NCBI GenBank assembly: GCA_036493595.1 | Contig: DASXPN010000093.1 | Coordinates: 46,683-110,682 of the forward strand | Direction of reading: 5' to 3' | Length of the DNA: 64,000 nucleotides | DNA from: DATAES01 sp036493595 | GTDB lineage: Bacteria; Actinomycetota; Acidimicrobiia; Acidimicrobiales; JACDCH01 | Part shown: in pieces, positions 53,337-62,427 of the stretch | Position numbering within the stretch: position 1 is the stretch's first letter | Layout of the letters: each line of letters begins with the position of its first letter | The notes under the pieces: model-generated | What the model saw: only the letters and a program-made list of their open reading frames with translations | What the model was told of the DNA's origin: nothing | Databases searched by the model: none | Position numbers and translations under genes: made by a program

Positions 53337-54017
53337 ACCGTCGGGTTCGCTGAGGTCCTCAGCCGCCTGGCGAACCTGCCAGTCCCGGTCGGTGAGGGCC
53401 CGCGTCAGCGCGGCATCCACGTCGGCGCCCTCGAACGGAGCGAGCGCCAACACGGCGCGGCGGCGGACGGCGGGCTTGTCGCTCGCCGCCGCGAGGATCG
53501 CGGCCAGACCGCGCTCGTCACCGATCGATCCGAGCGCGGCAACCGCTGCTTCTCGCACGAGTGCGTCCTCGTGTTCGACCGCAAGGTGCGACAGCCGGTC
53601 GACGACACCATGTCTCGCATCGTCCGCCCGGCCGGCGTCGGCATCGGCATCGGCCCCACCATCGGCGGCACCATCCAGGGTCAGTTCGCCGCACGCCCAC
53701 GCCGCCGCCTCGACGACGCTCGCGTCATCGTCGTCGAGCAACGCCTGCACCGTCGCGATCGCACCCGGCGGATCCGCGGCTGCGGCCGCCTCGGCCACTC
53801 TCCGCCGCACGACCGCTTCAGGGTCGCCTGCGCCGCGAGCGAGGTCGTCCACGGTCAGCGCGCCTGCTCGGGCGAGCGCGCCGAGCGCGGTGGCGCGCAC
53901 TCGACCGTCCACATCGGTCAACGCCGCTCGCGCCGTGGCGACGTCGCCGCGGTGACCGGCGAGAGCGATCTCGCGCCGGCGCTCCAGGCCCGGTGGCAGC
54001 GAACGCGGGTCGCCCAT
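53334..54017 (-). CDS. HEAT-repeat (PBS-lyase type) protein
   Basis: 227 residues built of about six HEAT units, for example GRVRATALGALARAG, EAVVRRRVAEAAAA, ASVVEAAAWACGEL, ALVREAAVAALGSIGDE and PAVRRRAVLALAPFEG, with an Asp/Ala-rich insert in the middle (ADGGADADADAG). No catalytic site; likely a protein-binding scaffold, as in phycobilisome-lyase-like HEAT proteins. It ends ten bases before bioA and is divergent from the gene at 54108. Start ATG 54017; no -10 box of the leaderless type is seen. Confidence 0.85.
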   Translation of the reverse strand: MGDPRSLPPGLERRREIALAGHRGDVATARAALTDVDGRVRATALGALARAGALTVDDLARGAGDPEAVVRRRVAEAAAAADPPGAIATVQALLDDDDASVVEAAAWACGELTLDGAADGGADADADAGRADDARHGVVDRLSHLAVEHEDALVREAAVAALGSIGDERGLAAILAAASDKPAVRRRAVLALAPFEGADVDAALTRALTDRDWQVRQAAEDLSEPDG

Positions 54018-54107
54018 GGCCCTTCATCGTTCCACTCAAGTGGGGTTCGCATAGGTCCGATGACCCAGACGATTGAGGCTCGAGATGGACTCGAGAAGGA
54101 GCAGCCC

Positions 54108-54584
54108 GTGTCACACATGGTCATGTACGAAACAAGCGACGGGCAGCCCGGCTATCACCAGGTCGACGAGCTCACCGGTGCGATCACCTACGTCGAGCAA
54201 CTGCGCAACGACGACGGTGTCGAGCGAGCGCGCATCTTCCGAATGGAAGAGGTGACCTTCGAGTTCCGTCCGTACTACCGAGTCGAGCTCGGCGACACCG
54301 ACCTCGCCGATCACGCGACCGATCACGAGACGGCGACCGTCGAAGACGCGCACGAGGACGTGACCGAAGACGTGCACGACGACGTCCACGAGGACGTGAC
54401 CGTGGAGGCATCCGAGCATTTCGCCGTCGCTGCCGATCCGCAGCCCGACGCGGCGGTCGCCGAGTCCGTGGGGGACAGCGGCGTCGGCACGGACCCCGCC
54501 ATGCCACCCGACCCGTCGTTCGTGGGCGAGCCGGCGGTCGGGGGTAGCAACGGCACCGTGCGCCGCGGTCTCTTCGGTCGCTGA
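54108..54584 (+). CDS. Acidic protein with His/Asp/Glu-rich repeats, unknown function
   Basis: 158 residues from GTG 54108, chosen because AAGGAG lies six bases upstream; an in-frame ATG 16 codons earlier (54060) has no such site. Residues 1-65 form a small beta domain (HMVMYETSDGQPGYHQVDELTGAITYVEQLRND...VTFEFRPYYRVEL). Residues 70-105 repeat ED-V-H-D/E motifs (HEDVTEDVHDDVHEDV), giving strong negative charge and possible metal binding. The C-terminus is Pro/Gly-rich and ends RRGLFGR. No family recognised. Convergent with the small membrane protein at 54666 across a GC-rich gap. Confidence 0.65.
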   Translation: MSHMVMYETSDGQPGYHQVDELTGAITYVEQLRNDDGVERARIFRMEEVTFEFRPYYRVELGDTDLADHATDHETATVEDAHEDVTEDVHDDVHEDVTVEASEHFAVAADPQPDAAVAESVGDSGVGTDPAMPPDPSFVGEPAVGGSNGTVRRGLFGR

Positions 54585-54665
54585 CCCACGCCCACCGGAC
54601 GCCAACAGGACGCGGCGCCGGCACCCAACCGGACGCCGCGCCGGCGCGGTGCCGACGCGGTGCGT
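54585..54665. other. GC-rich convergent gap with imperfect repeats
   Basis: 81 bases in which CCGGACGCC-type and GCGCCGGC-type blocks recur (for example CACCGGACGCC, then AACCGGACGCC). CGGCACC can pair with GGTGCCG further on. A two-way terminator is plausible; the block order makes the fold uncertain. No gene visible. Confidence 0.4.
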
Positions 54666-54962
54666 CTACTGCACTGCGTTCTTCAAGCCGGTCAGCACGA
54701 GCGCGCCACCCAGCAGCACCAGCAGCGCCACGAGCGCGCCGATCAATGTCGCCAGCACGCTGAGCAGCACCAGCGCTCGCACCCGCACCCACCACGGGGT
54801 CGGCCCCACTTCGTCATAGGGATCGACGCGGGCCTCGACACGCGTCTCGCGGTCGCGCTGGCGCTCGGCCGTGGCAGGCTTGGGGGCTCCGTTCATCACG
54901 ACTCGCGCTGCGAACGCGATGGCGGCACCCACCACCACGAGGCTGATGACGAACGTGAACAC
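54666..54962 (-). CDS. Small two-helix membrane protein
   Basis: 98 residues, GTG start at 54962. Helix one at 2-22 (FTFVISLVVVGAAIAFAARVV), a charged cytoplasmic loop (KPATAERQRDRETRVEARVDPYDEVG), and helix two at about 60-92 (VRALVLLSVLATLIGALVALLVLLGGALVL). No family recognised; the topology resembles DUF2970 or tail-anchored helper proteins only loosely. Its start overlaps by eight bases with the start of the divergent YlbL-type protease gene, so the two share a promoter region and may be co-regulated. Confidence 0.7.
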   Translation of the reverse strand: MFTFVISLVVVGAAIAFAARVVMNGAPKPATAERQRDRETRVEARVDPYDEVGPTPWWVRVRALVLLSVLATLIGALVALLVLLGGALVLTGLKNAVQ

Positions 54963-56112
54963 CCCGACCGCGATCGTAACCGGGCCTCCTCACGAGTCGT
55001 CCCCACCCGAGCCCGCCCGCCGCGGTCGGTGGTTGCGGCGGTGGTGGTGGCTCGTGGTCATCGGCTCGGTGATGACCATCATCACCACGGTCTTCGTCGT
55101 CTCTCTCGTCATCCACGTGCCGTATGTGATCGAAGGACCCGGCAGTGCCGAGCCGGTGCAGAAGCTGATCACGGTCCCGAGCGACAAGGACTTCCCGACG
55201 TCGGATCAGATCGACCTCGTCACCGTCACGGTCGATACCGACGTCACGCTGTTCGACAAGGTACGTGCGGACCGCTCGTCCGACGAGAAGGTCGTGCCGG
55301 CGCAGCAGGTGCTCGGTAACCAGACGCCGCAGGAGAGCGATCGCCTCAACCAGGTCCTGATGGGCCAGTCGAAGGACACGGCGGTGCTCGTCGCCCTCGG
55401 CAAGCTCGGCTTCGCGGTGACGCCGACGCCGACCGGCGCGCTGATCGACGACGTCTCGCACGGCGCGCCGGCGGACGGCCAGATCCAGGCTGGTGACACG
55501 ATCGTGGCGCTCAACGGACAACCCGTCGCCAGCAGCAAGGATCTCGTCAGCGCGCTCGGTACGCACAAGCCGGGCGAGCAGGTCACCCTGTCCCTCCAGG
55601 ACCCGAACGGAAAGCCGCGTGATGTCTCCCTCACGCTCGGCGACCATCCGGACAAGCCCGGCACCGGCTACGTCGGCGTCAGCGCGGAGGACCGTCTGTC
55701 GTACCCGTCCCCGCCCTTCGACGTGTCGATCGACTCGCAGCGCATCGGCGGCCCGAGCGCCGGGCTCGCGTTCACGCTCGGCATCCTCGACGAGCTCACG
55801 CCCGGCGATCTCACGGGCGGTAAGCATGTTGCAGCAACGGGCGAGATCGCGGCGGACGGCACGATCGGCGAGATCGGCGGCATCGAACAGAAGGTGATCA
55901 CTGTCGACCGCGCCCACGTTTCCTACTTCCTGGTGCCGGTCGAGAACGCGGCGGACGCGGAGAAGGCGGCGCCGCCGGATCTGAAGATCGTCCCGGTCCA
56001 CACCCTCGACGACGCGCTGGCGTTCCTCTCGACGTTGGGCGGCAGTGGCCTACCCGCTCCCGTGACTCCACCGGGATCGGCACCGGCACCCGCGCCTGCA
56101 CCGGCGGGCTGA
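54955..56112 (+). CDS. YlbL-type PDZ/Lon-like membrane protease
   Basis: About 385 residues. One membrane helix at 30-55 (WWWLVVIGSVMTIITTVFVVSLVIHVPY), then VIEGPGSAEPVQKLI, a PDZ domain at about 165-240 (VTPTPTGALIDDVSHGAPADGQIQAGDTIVALNG) and an S16 Lon-type domain with the catalytic serine in RIGGPSAGLAFTLGI and lysine in EIGGIEQKVI. A Pro/Ala tail ends the protein. In B. subtilis YlbL takes part in SOS recovery. Start is uncertain: GTG 54955 and ATG 54946 both overlap the divergent gene start. Confidence 0.88.
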   Translation: MNTPTAIVTGPPHESSPPEPARRGRWLRRWWWLVVIGSVMTIITTVFVVSLVIHVPYVIEGPGSAEPVQKLITVPSDKDFPTSDQIDLVTVTVDTDVTLFDKVRADRSSDEKVVPAQQVLGNQTPQESDRLNQVLMGQSKDTAVLVALGKLGFAVTPTPTGALIDDVSHGAPADGQIQAGDTIVALNGQPVASSKDLVSALGTHKPGEQVTLSLQDPNGKPRDVSLTLGDHPDKPGTGYVGVSAEDRLSYPSPPFDVSIDSQRIGGPSAGLAFTLGILDELTPGDLTGGKHVAATGEIAADGTIGEIGGIEQKVITVDRAHVSYFLVPVENAADAEKAAPPDLKIVPVHTLDDALAFLSTLGGSGLPAPVTPPGSAPAPAPAPAG

Positions 56113-56300
56113 CCGATCGGGTTCTGGCCCGCCTGGCGATCCGTCGTAGCATTCGCGATAGGGCAGAATTGGGTCAGTTCAGCTCCACCCATACCGATGC
56201 AGCATGCGATGAGGTCTCGAGCTGGGCCCGCCTTCGGGTCGGGCGACGCCGCCGGCTACCGGCGGTCGTGCCGTAGACGCCGCCCCCGCTCGGACGTCAC

Positions 56301-58931
56301 ATGACCACCGCGGGCGCGCAACTGCAGTTCGGAGCCGAGTTCGCGCTGTTCCTCGTCGCGCTCGCGGGCCTGTCCTTCATGCTTCTGCGCGTCGAGTTGC
56401 TGGTCGACGGCGCAGTGTCGCGATTCGCGCTTGGCGCGGGACTGAGCGCGCTCGCCGCCGCTTCGTTCCTGCACGGCTCGCTCATCGTCGACAACCCGAA
56501 CAACTCCGGCCTCTTTGCATTGCGCGCCGTGGGCATCGCAATGCTCGCCATCGTTCCCTTCAAATGGGTGGCGGGCTCGACCAGCCGCCTCGCGTTCTGG
56601 ACGGGACTCGTCGCGCTCGCAGTGTCCGAAGCCGCGCTGCGCGCCGACCACGCGACAGCCGGCAACTGGCTGCGGGCGGCGGGAGCACTGGGGCTGGGCG
56701 CCGCGTTCTTGATGGCCGGGCGGCGTTCGATCCCGACCCGTATCGCCGCGAGCTCGGCAGCCATCCTGCTCGCGGTCGTGCTCGCGGTCGCACTCGCGCT
56801 GTCGGTCGTCATCTCGACCAACGTCGAGGATCAGGCCGTCCGTCGGTTCGGCGGCGAGGCGAACGCGGAAGCGAGCTTGATGAAGTCGCAGGCGGTGTTC
56901 GCGTTCGGCGACGCCAAGCTCGTGGGCGCCGCGCTGCCGACGGAGAACGGCATCCCTGCCGCGCTCCTCGCCTTGCGCGACCCCGCCTCGTCACCGGACC
57001 AGCGGCTGGCCGCGGCAGGGGTGCTGTCGACGGCACTCGACCTCACCGTCGATCAGTTGAAGTTCAGCGATCCGCGCATCGGTCCCGCAGTGATGGTGGA
57101 CGCGGCGGGCTCGGTCATCGCGACCGACACCGGCGTCACGACTGCGGAGGCAGTCCAACTTGCCGGCACCGACGTCGTGACGCAGACCTTGTCGTCGAAG
57201 ACGCCCTTGCAGTCAGTCGTCGTCACGCCTCCACCGAATGCCGCCGCGTACGCGATCGCCGCGAGCACCGTGCAACTCGGCGACCAGCAGGTCGGCGCCG
57301 TCGTGGTCGGCACGCGCATCGACGACAGCTACCTTCAGGAGCGGCTCAACCTCGCGAGCAACGAGGTCGCGGGCTACGGGCTCACGCTCGCCACTCGCGA
57401 CGGCGTGCTGGCGCGAGGCGGCGACCAGCCGTCGGATCGCGCGTCGCTGGCGGTGGCGCGTCCCGTGCTGGACGGCGCGAGTGCGTCCGACACCGATCAG
57501 GACAACCGCCTGGTGGTGGCGCGGCCCGTCATCCCTGCCGACCATCCGATCGCCGCGGCCATCGTGTCGGTGCCGACTTCGTTCGTTGCGGGCACGCGTG
57601 AAGACCTGTTCCGCGTGTTGTTCATCGTCGCTCTCGGCTCGACGCTGGTTGCGCTCGTCCTCGCGTCGTTCGTCGGCGAGCGCATCGGCTTCGGCTTGCG
57701 CCGGTTGACCGTGGCGGCGGCGCGTCTTCAGGCCGGCGATCTGCATGCGAGCGCCGACCTCGACAGCGACGACGAGCTAGGAGTCCTTTCGCGGACGTTC
57801 GACGACATGACCGGATCGATCCGCGGCATGACCGCGGAGCTGCGGCAGGCGGCGACGGACGAAGCCGAGCTGCGAGGGCGACTGCAAGCCGTGGTCGCCG
57901 GCATGGCGGACGCGCTCATCGCGGTCGACGACCACGGCGACATCACGGACTTCAACGCCGCCGCCGAGCGGCTGTTCGACATCCCGTCCCGCAAGGCGAT
58001 CGGGCGTCCCGTAGGCCAGATGCTCGACGTTCTCGGCTCGGATGGAGCTTCGCTCGCTCCTCGACTCGAGCGACCCGTCCTCGAGGGATGGAGCGACGCG
58101 GCGACGATCGTGCAGGCGTCCGGTGCGGAGGTCCCCGTGGCCATGTCAGCCGGTACCCTTCGGGGTGTCGAAAACCAGGTCGTTGGGGCAGTGTTCCTGT
58201 TGCGTGACATGCGTCGGGAGCAAGAAGTCGAGCGCATGAAGACCGAGTTCCTCGCCAACATCAGCCACGAGCTGCGCACGCCGCTGACGCCCATCAAGGG
58301 CTACGCGGGGATGTTGCGCAACCGCACGGTCGACGAGGAACGGGTCAAGCAGTTCGCGGGAGAGATCGAGGTGGGCGTGAACCAGCTCGAGCGGGTCGTC
58401 GACCAGCTCGTGCACTTCGCCACCATGGCTGCGGGACGGCTCGACATTCATCCCGAGCCGGTCAACCCGCGCGAGGTCGTCGACTCGGTCGTCGCCCGCT
58501 GGCAGCGCCGCATGGGCAGTGACCTGCATCAGCTCCAGCGCAAGGTGGCGCGTGGGATACCGACCGTCGCGGTCGATCGTCGCTACCTCGAGCAGTCACT
58601 CGACGAGCTCATCGACAACGCGGTGAAGTACTCGCCGTCGGGTGGGAAGGTGCTGCTCACCGCGACGACGTCACAGAACGGCAAGGGCAACGTCGTGCAG
58701 TTCGCCGTCAGCGACCACGGCGTCGGCATTCCCCCCGAGCGGCTCGAATCGATCTTCGAGGATTTCTCACAGGCGGACGCCTCGGCCACACGACGCTTCG
58801 GTGGACTCGGCCTCGGTCTCGCGTTGGTGACCCGCATCGTGCGCGCCCACGGCGGCGAGCTCGAGTGCCGTTCGGTGCCCGGCAGGGGCACGCAGTTCAC
58901 GATCACGTTGCCGGTGGAAGCGCATGCTTGA
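56301..58931 (+). CDS. Large membrane sensor histidine kinase
   Basis: 876 residues. Five to six N-terminal helices (to about 140), another at 150-175, an extracytoplasmic sensor region at about 175-425 with two cache-like repeats (VMVDAAGSVIATDTGV, YGLTLATRDGVLARGG), a helix at 440-460, HAMP, a PAS domain (MADALIAVDDHGDITDFNAAAERLF), HisKA FLANISHELRTPLTPIKGY and HATPase LIDNAVKYSPSGG...GLGLGLALV. It is complete. No response regulator is adjacent; instead its stop overlaps a FecR-like gene. The 188-base gap upstream (56113-56300) has a short GCCCG/CGGGC hairpin and no clear promoter. Confidence 0.9.
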   Translation: MTTAGAQLQFGAEFALFLVALAGLSFMLLRVELLVDGAVSRFALGAGLSALAAASFLHGSLIVDNPNNSGLFALRAVGIAMLAIVPFKWVAGSTSRLAFWTGLVALAVSEAALRADHATAGNWLRAAGALGLGAAFLMAGRRSIPTRIAASSAAILLAVVLAVALALSVVISTNVEDQAVRRFGGEANAEASLMKSQAVFAFGDAKLVGAALPTENGIPAALLALRDPASSPDQRLAAAGVLSTALDLTVDQLKFSDPRIGPAVMVDAAGSVIATDTGVTTAEAVQLAGTDVVTQTLSSKTPLQSVVVTPPPNAAAYAIAASTVQLGDQQVGAVVVGTRIDDSYLQERLNLASNEVAGYGLTLATRDGVLARGGDQPSDRASLAVARPVLDGASASDTDQDNRLVVARPVIPADHPIAAAIVSVPTSFVAGTREDLFRVLFIVALGSTLVALVLASFVGERIGFGLRRLTVAAARLQAGDLHASADLDSDDELGVLSRTFDDMTGSIRGMTAELRQAATDEAELRGRLQAVVAGMADALIAVDDHGDITDFNAAAERLFDIPSRKAIGRPVGQMLDVLGSDGASLAPRLERPVLEGWSDAATIVQASGAEVPVAMSAGTLRGVENQVVGAVFLLRDMRREQEVERMKTEFLANISHELRTPLTPIKGYAGMLRNRTVDEERVKQFAGEIEVGVNQLERVVDQLVHFATMAAGRLDIHPEPVNPREVVDSVVARWQRRMGSDLHQLQRKVARGIPTVAVDRRYLEQSLDELIDNAVKYSPSGGKVLLTATTSQNGKGNVVQFAVSDHGVGIPPERLESIFEDFSQADASATRRFGGLGLGLALVTRIVRAHGGELECRSVPGRGTQFTITLPVEAHA

Positions 58932-60282
58932 GCTCGCTCACCGGCCCGCCACGATTCGCGTCGCGATCGCGTCGATCGCGTTCGTGTTGTTCGCGGGCGT
59001 TGTCGCCGTGCTGACCCATCACGAAGGGCTGAGCCCCGGTGAAGCGAGATTGCAAACGGACGGGTCGGCCACCGTGGTCGGTGCGGACGGGCAGCAACGG
59101 ACCGTGCACGGCACGTTGCTCGTACACAACGGCGACGTGGTCGAGGCCACTCGAGGCGCGATGAAGCTCGACCTTCCCGACGGGTCGACGGTCGAGGGGC
59201 GTCCGCCGTTGACCACGGACCAAGCCGACGCGCAGCCCACCCGGGTGAAGGTCGACCAACCGGTCGAGGTGCTCGCGGGCGACGCACTCGTCACCACGAG
59301 CAAGTCGACCGACGTCGACGCTGACGGCAACCGCGTCCACCTCGATCGCGGTGCCGGCAACGTGGCCGCGGCGCGCGTGTCGCGGTCGCTCGCCGTTGTC
59401 GCGGGCGTCTACCAAGGCAACGTGACCCTCGACTCGGCCGGACAGCAACGGACCATCCCGGCGCTGCGCCAGCTCGACGTGGCGACATTGGGACGCCCGG
59501 CCGCCGCGCCTCGTGCGCTGCACGTGACCAGCGGCGACCCGTGGGATCGTCGCTTCCTCGGCGAGGCCATCGACGTCGGTTCGACGCTCGACAACTATGT
59601 GCGCGGTTACTCGTCGACGCTGACGCCGGGCGACGGACGGACCATCGGCTTCTACCAGGGGCTCCTCCCCGCGCTGTCGAAGCAAACCGACTTCACCGCG
59701 TCGATGCTCGACAACGAGCGCGTGAGCAACCCGGGCGACACGCTCGTCGGTGCCGTCATCGCCACCCTCGGACAGCGCAACGGTTTCACGCAGCGATGGA
59801 ACGATGTCTTCGCCTTCCACGACGACGGAGCCGGTTGGGGTCTCGTCGCGCTGGATCAAGGGGTGGCGAGTGATCCCCTGTTGCAAGCGGTGCAGAACGC
59901 GCTGAACGCGACGCCGTTGCAGTTCGCGGCGGCAGTGCGGGCGTCGTCCGGGTCGATCGGAACGGGGGCAACCGGTGGCGCCGGTACGGCTGCGACGGGC
60001 GGGGGATCGACCGCGTCGACGCCGTTGTCCTCCTCGTCGTCGCCAGGGTCGCCCTCGTCATCGGGCGGCGGCGGCACACCGGCGACGACCGTCCCGCCGG
60101 TGACGAGCCCGCCGCCGGTGACCACGCCGCCGTTGCCGACCCTTCCGCTCCTTCCGCCGCCGCCGCCGTCGGGCCAGCAGTCACCGCCACCCCCGGGTCA
60201 GCAGTCGCCGCTCGGCGCGCTCGCGCAAGGTTTGGGGCAGACGGTCAACAGCTTGGGCGGTCTGTTGACCACACCGAACTGA
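58924..60282 (+). CDS. FecR-like membrane-anchored protein
   Basis: 452 residues; ATG 58924 lies within the last codons of the kinase gene (eight-base overlap). One N-terminal helix (IRVAIASIAFVLFAGVVAVL), then beta-rich sequence typical of FecR domains: GEARLQTDGSATVVGADG, VHNGDVVEATRGAMKLDLPDGSTVEG and VEVLAGDALVTT. The last 120 residues are Ser/Gly/Pro-rich and low complexity (PPVTSPPPVTTPP). Anchored outside, possibly feeding a signal to the kinase's sensor region or binding envelope polymer. The pairing with a kinase rather than an ECF sigma factor is not typical for FecR. Confidence 0.78.
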   Translation: MLELAHRPATIRVAIASIAFVLFAGVVAVLTHHEGLSPGEARLQTDGSATVVGADGQQRTVHGTLLVHNGDVVEATRGAMKLDLPDGSTVEGRPPLTTDQADAQPTRVKVDQPVEVLAGDALVTTSKSTDVDADGNRVHLDRGAGNVAAARVSRSLAVVAGVYQGNVTLDSAGQQRTIPALRQLDVATLGRPAAAPRALHVTSGDPWDRRFLGEAIDVGSTLDNYVRGYSSTLTPGDGRTIGFYQGLLPALSKQTDFTASMLDNERVSNPGDTLVGAVIATLGQRNGFTQRWNDVFAFHDDGAGWGLVALDQGVASDPLLQAVQNALNATPLQFAAAVRASSGSIGTGATGGAGTAATGGGSTASTPLSSSSSPGSPSSSGGGGTPATTVPPVTSPPPVTTPPLPTLPLLPPPPPSGQQSPPPPGQQSPLGALAQGLGQTVNSLGGLLTTPN

Positions 60283-60323
60283 TCGCTGCGTCACGTGTCC
60301 GCCACGTCGAGGTAGCGCGGTCG

Positions 60324-60329
60324 TACGAT
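60324..60329 (+). promoter_or_regulatory. -10 box for the DivIVA-fusion gene
   Basis: TACGAT ends seven bases before ATG 60337 and only four before an in-frame GTG at 60334, so it favours the ATG. Confidence 0.5.
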
Positions 60330-60336
60330 CGGTGTG

Positions 60337-62415
60337 ATGTCTCCTCCCGACCGTGATGCCGAACGCCGCGCGGCGCGCCTCGGTCCCGAAGCGATTGCCC
60401 GCACGACGTTCCCGACGAGCTTCCGTGGTTACGAGCCCGACCAGGTGCGCTCGTTCCTCGACCAGGTCGCCAGTGAGCTGCGAGAGCAGCGTGACCGTGA
60501 GGCCGCGCTGCGCACCGAGATCGAAGCGCTCGAGAAGAGGGTGGCAGAGGCGTCGCAGCTCGACGAGGGACGCCTGACCGCCCTACTGGGTGAGGAGACG
60601 GCCCGCGTCCTCACGGCCGCACGCGAGGCGTCGGCCGAGATCAAGACCAAGGCGACGGACAGCGCGGCCCGCTTGCTGCGTGATGCGCAAGAAGAGGCTG
60701 CCACCATGCGCACCGACGCCGAGACCGTGCTCGCGCGCCGGACGGAGGAGGCGGACGCCGAAGCGACTCGAATCCGATCCGACGCCGAGGCGTCGGTGGT
60801 CGGGATGCGCGCCGACGGGCAGCGGGTGCTCGACGCGGCGCGCTTCGATGCCGAGCGCATCCGCGCCGAAGCCGACGATGCAGGCTCGGCGGCGATCGAA
60901 GACGCCAAGGCGCGCGGCCGCGAGATGGTGGACGAAGCCATGCTCGTGCGGACACGCGTCCTCGAGGATCTCGCTCGCAAGCGGCGCACGGCACGTGCGC
61001 AGATCGAACGGCTGCAGGCTGGTCGCGAGCGGTTGCTGGCGTCCTACGACTTCGTGCGGCGCACGCTGGACGAAGTCACCGAAGAGCTGCACACCTCACT
61101 GTCGTCGGCGAAGGTGGCGGCGGACGCGGCTGCGCATCGCGCCGAGGGCGAGCCGCTGCCGACCACCGACGAGCTCGAGCGCGAAGTCCTCGCGGCGCGC
61201 GCCGCAGGGTTGACGGTCGTCGACGAGCCCGAGTCGATGGACGAGAGCGAGGCCGACTTCGAGGGCGAGCTGCCGCAGGAAGAGATGGTGCCGCTCGAGC
61301 CGTCCGCCGACTTCGAAGCGGTGCGAGTCGTGGCGGACGAACCCGACTCCGTCGAGCCCGTGGTGGATGGCGAAGTCGCGGTCGATGGCGAGGCCGTTGA
61401 GGTGATCGAGGTCGTCGAGGTCGTGGACGTCATCGATGAGGCCACCGGTGAGGAACTCGTCGAGATAGTCGAGATCGTCGAGGTGGTCGACGTTTCCGGC
61501 GAGGAACCGCCAGGCGACGAGGGGGACCCGTCCGTCAACGTCGACGATCTGTTCGCCCGCATCCGGGCGTCCCGCGCCGCAGACGTGGCAAAGGCGCAAG
61601 AGATCCTCGCCGACCAACCCGACGAGCACGGCGAACAAGGCGAGCCCGACGAGCCGTCGGAGCCCGAGACCGACGTCGCCGTCGACGCAACCGCGGCCGG
61701 AAGCGAGACCGAGGTCGCAACCGAAACAGAGGCCGATGACGACGCCAGTCCGGCGCCGCCCGCACCCGATGACCAAGCCTTGCTCGAACGTCGTGACGCG
61801 ATCACCGACGAGGCCGAGAAGCAGGCGGTGCGCAAGTTGAAGCGAGTGCTGGCCGACGAGCAGAACGACGTGCTCGACCGCCTCCGCCGCAACCCGAAGG
61901 CGAAGCTCGATGATCTGTTTCCCGCCGCCGACGAGCACGTGGAGCGCTACGCGGCCGCGGGCCGCACCCATCTGGTCGACGTGGCGAAGAAGGGTGGCGG
62001 CTTCTACGGCGACGAGCCGGCCAAGTCCGACGTGTCCGATCTCGCCCGCGAGCTCGGCGAGTCGCTCACGCTTCCGCTTCGCGATCGGGTGGACAGCTCA
62101 CTGCGCGAGGCGGCCGGCGACGAAGAGGCGATGGCCGACGGCGTGCGCGCCGTCTACCGAGACTGGAAGACCCACCGGGTCGCCTCGCAGGCCCGTGACA
62201 CGGTCATCGCCGCGTTCAACCGGGGGCTGTTCGACGCCACCGGTCCGCAGGTCGAGATGCGCTGGCTGATCGACGACGGCGGCTCACCGTGCCCCGACGC
62301 GGAGGACAACTCGCTCGCCGGGCTCGTCGTGCGGGGCGAACCGTTCCCCACCGGGCACTGCTATCCACCGGCTCATCCCGGGTGCCGGTGCCTCCTGGTG
62401 CCGGCACCTCACTAG
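60337..62415 (+). CDS. DivIVA-domain coiled-coil protein with phage MuF-like C-terminal motif
   Basis: 692 residues. N-terminal DivIVA domain (ARTTFPTSFRGYEPDQVRSFLDQVASELR) binds curved membrane in polar-growth proteins; residues 45-245 are coiled coil (EADAEATRIRSDAEASV type); 280-390 are very acidic with IVEIVEVVDV repeats; from about 460 there is a helical region and an end (CPDAEDNSLAGLV...PPAHPGCRC) that resembles the C-terminus of phage Mu gpF/SPP1 gp7 head-morphogenesis proteins. That combination is unusual. ATG 60337 is seven bases from a -10 box. It is followed by a UPF0182 gene with its own -10 box. Confidence 0.8.
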   Translation: MSPPDRDAERRAARLGPEAIARTTFPTSFRGYEPDQVRSFLDQVASELREQRDREAALRTEIEALEKRVAEASQLDEGRLTALLGEETARVLTAAREASAEIKTKATDSAARLLRDAQEEAATMRTDAETVLARRTEEADAEATRIRSDAEASVVGMRADGQRVLDAARFDAERIRAEADDAGSAAIEDAKARGREMVDEAMLVRTRVLEDLARKRRTARAQIERLQAGRERLLASYDFVRRTLDEVTEELHTSLSSAKVAADAAAHRAEGEPLPTTDELEREVLAARAAGLTVVDEPESMDESEADFEGELPQEEMVPLEPSADFEAVRVVADEPDSVEPVVDGEVAVDGEAVEVIEVVEVVDVIDEATGEELVEIVEIVEVVDVSGEEPPGDEGDPSVNVDDLFARIRASRAADVAKAQEILADQPDEHGEQGEPDEPSEPETDVAVDATAAGSETEVATETEADDDASPAPPAPDDQALLERRDAITDEAEKQAVRKLKRVLADEQNDVLDRLRRNPKAKLDDLFPAADEHVERYAAAGRTHLVDVAKKGGGFYGDEPAKSDVSDLARELGESLTLPLRDRVDSSLREAAGDEEAMADGVRAVYRDWKTHRVASQARDTVIAAFNRGLFDATGPQVEMRWLIDDGGSPCPDAEDNSLAGLVVRGEPFPTGHCYPPAHPGCRCLLVPAPH

Positions 62416-62418
62416 AGT
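62413..62418 (+). promoter_or_regulatory. -10 box for the UPF0182 gene
   Basis: TAGAGT (its TAG is the stop of the upstream gene) ends nine bases before ATG 62428. Confidence 0.5.
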
Positions 62419-62427
62419 CCACCGGCA

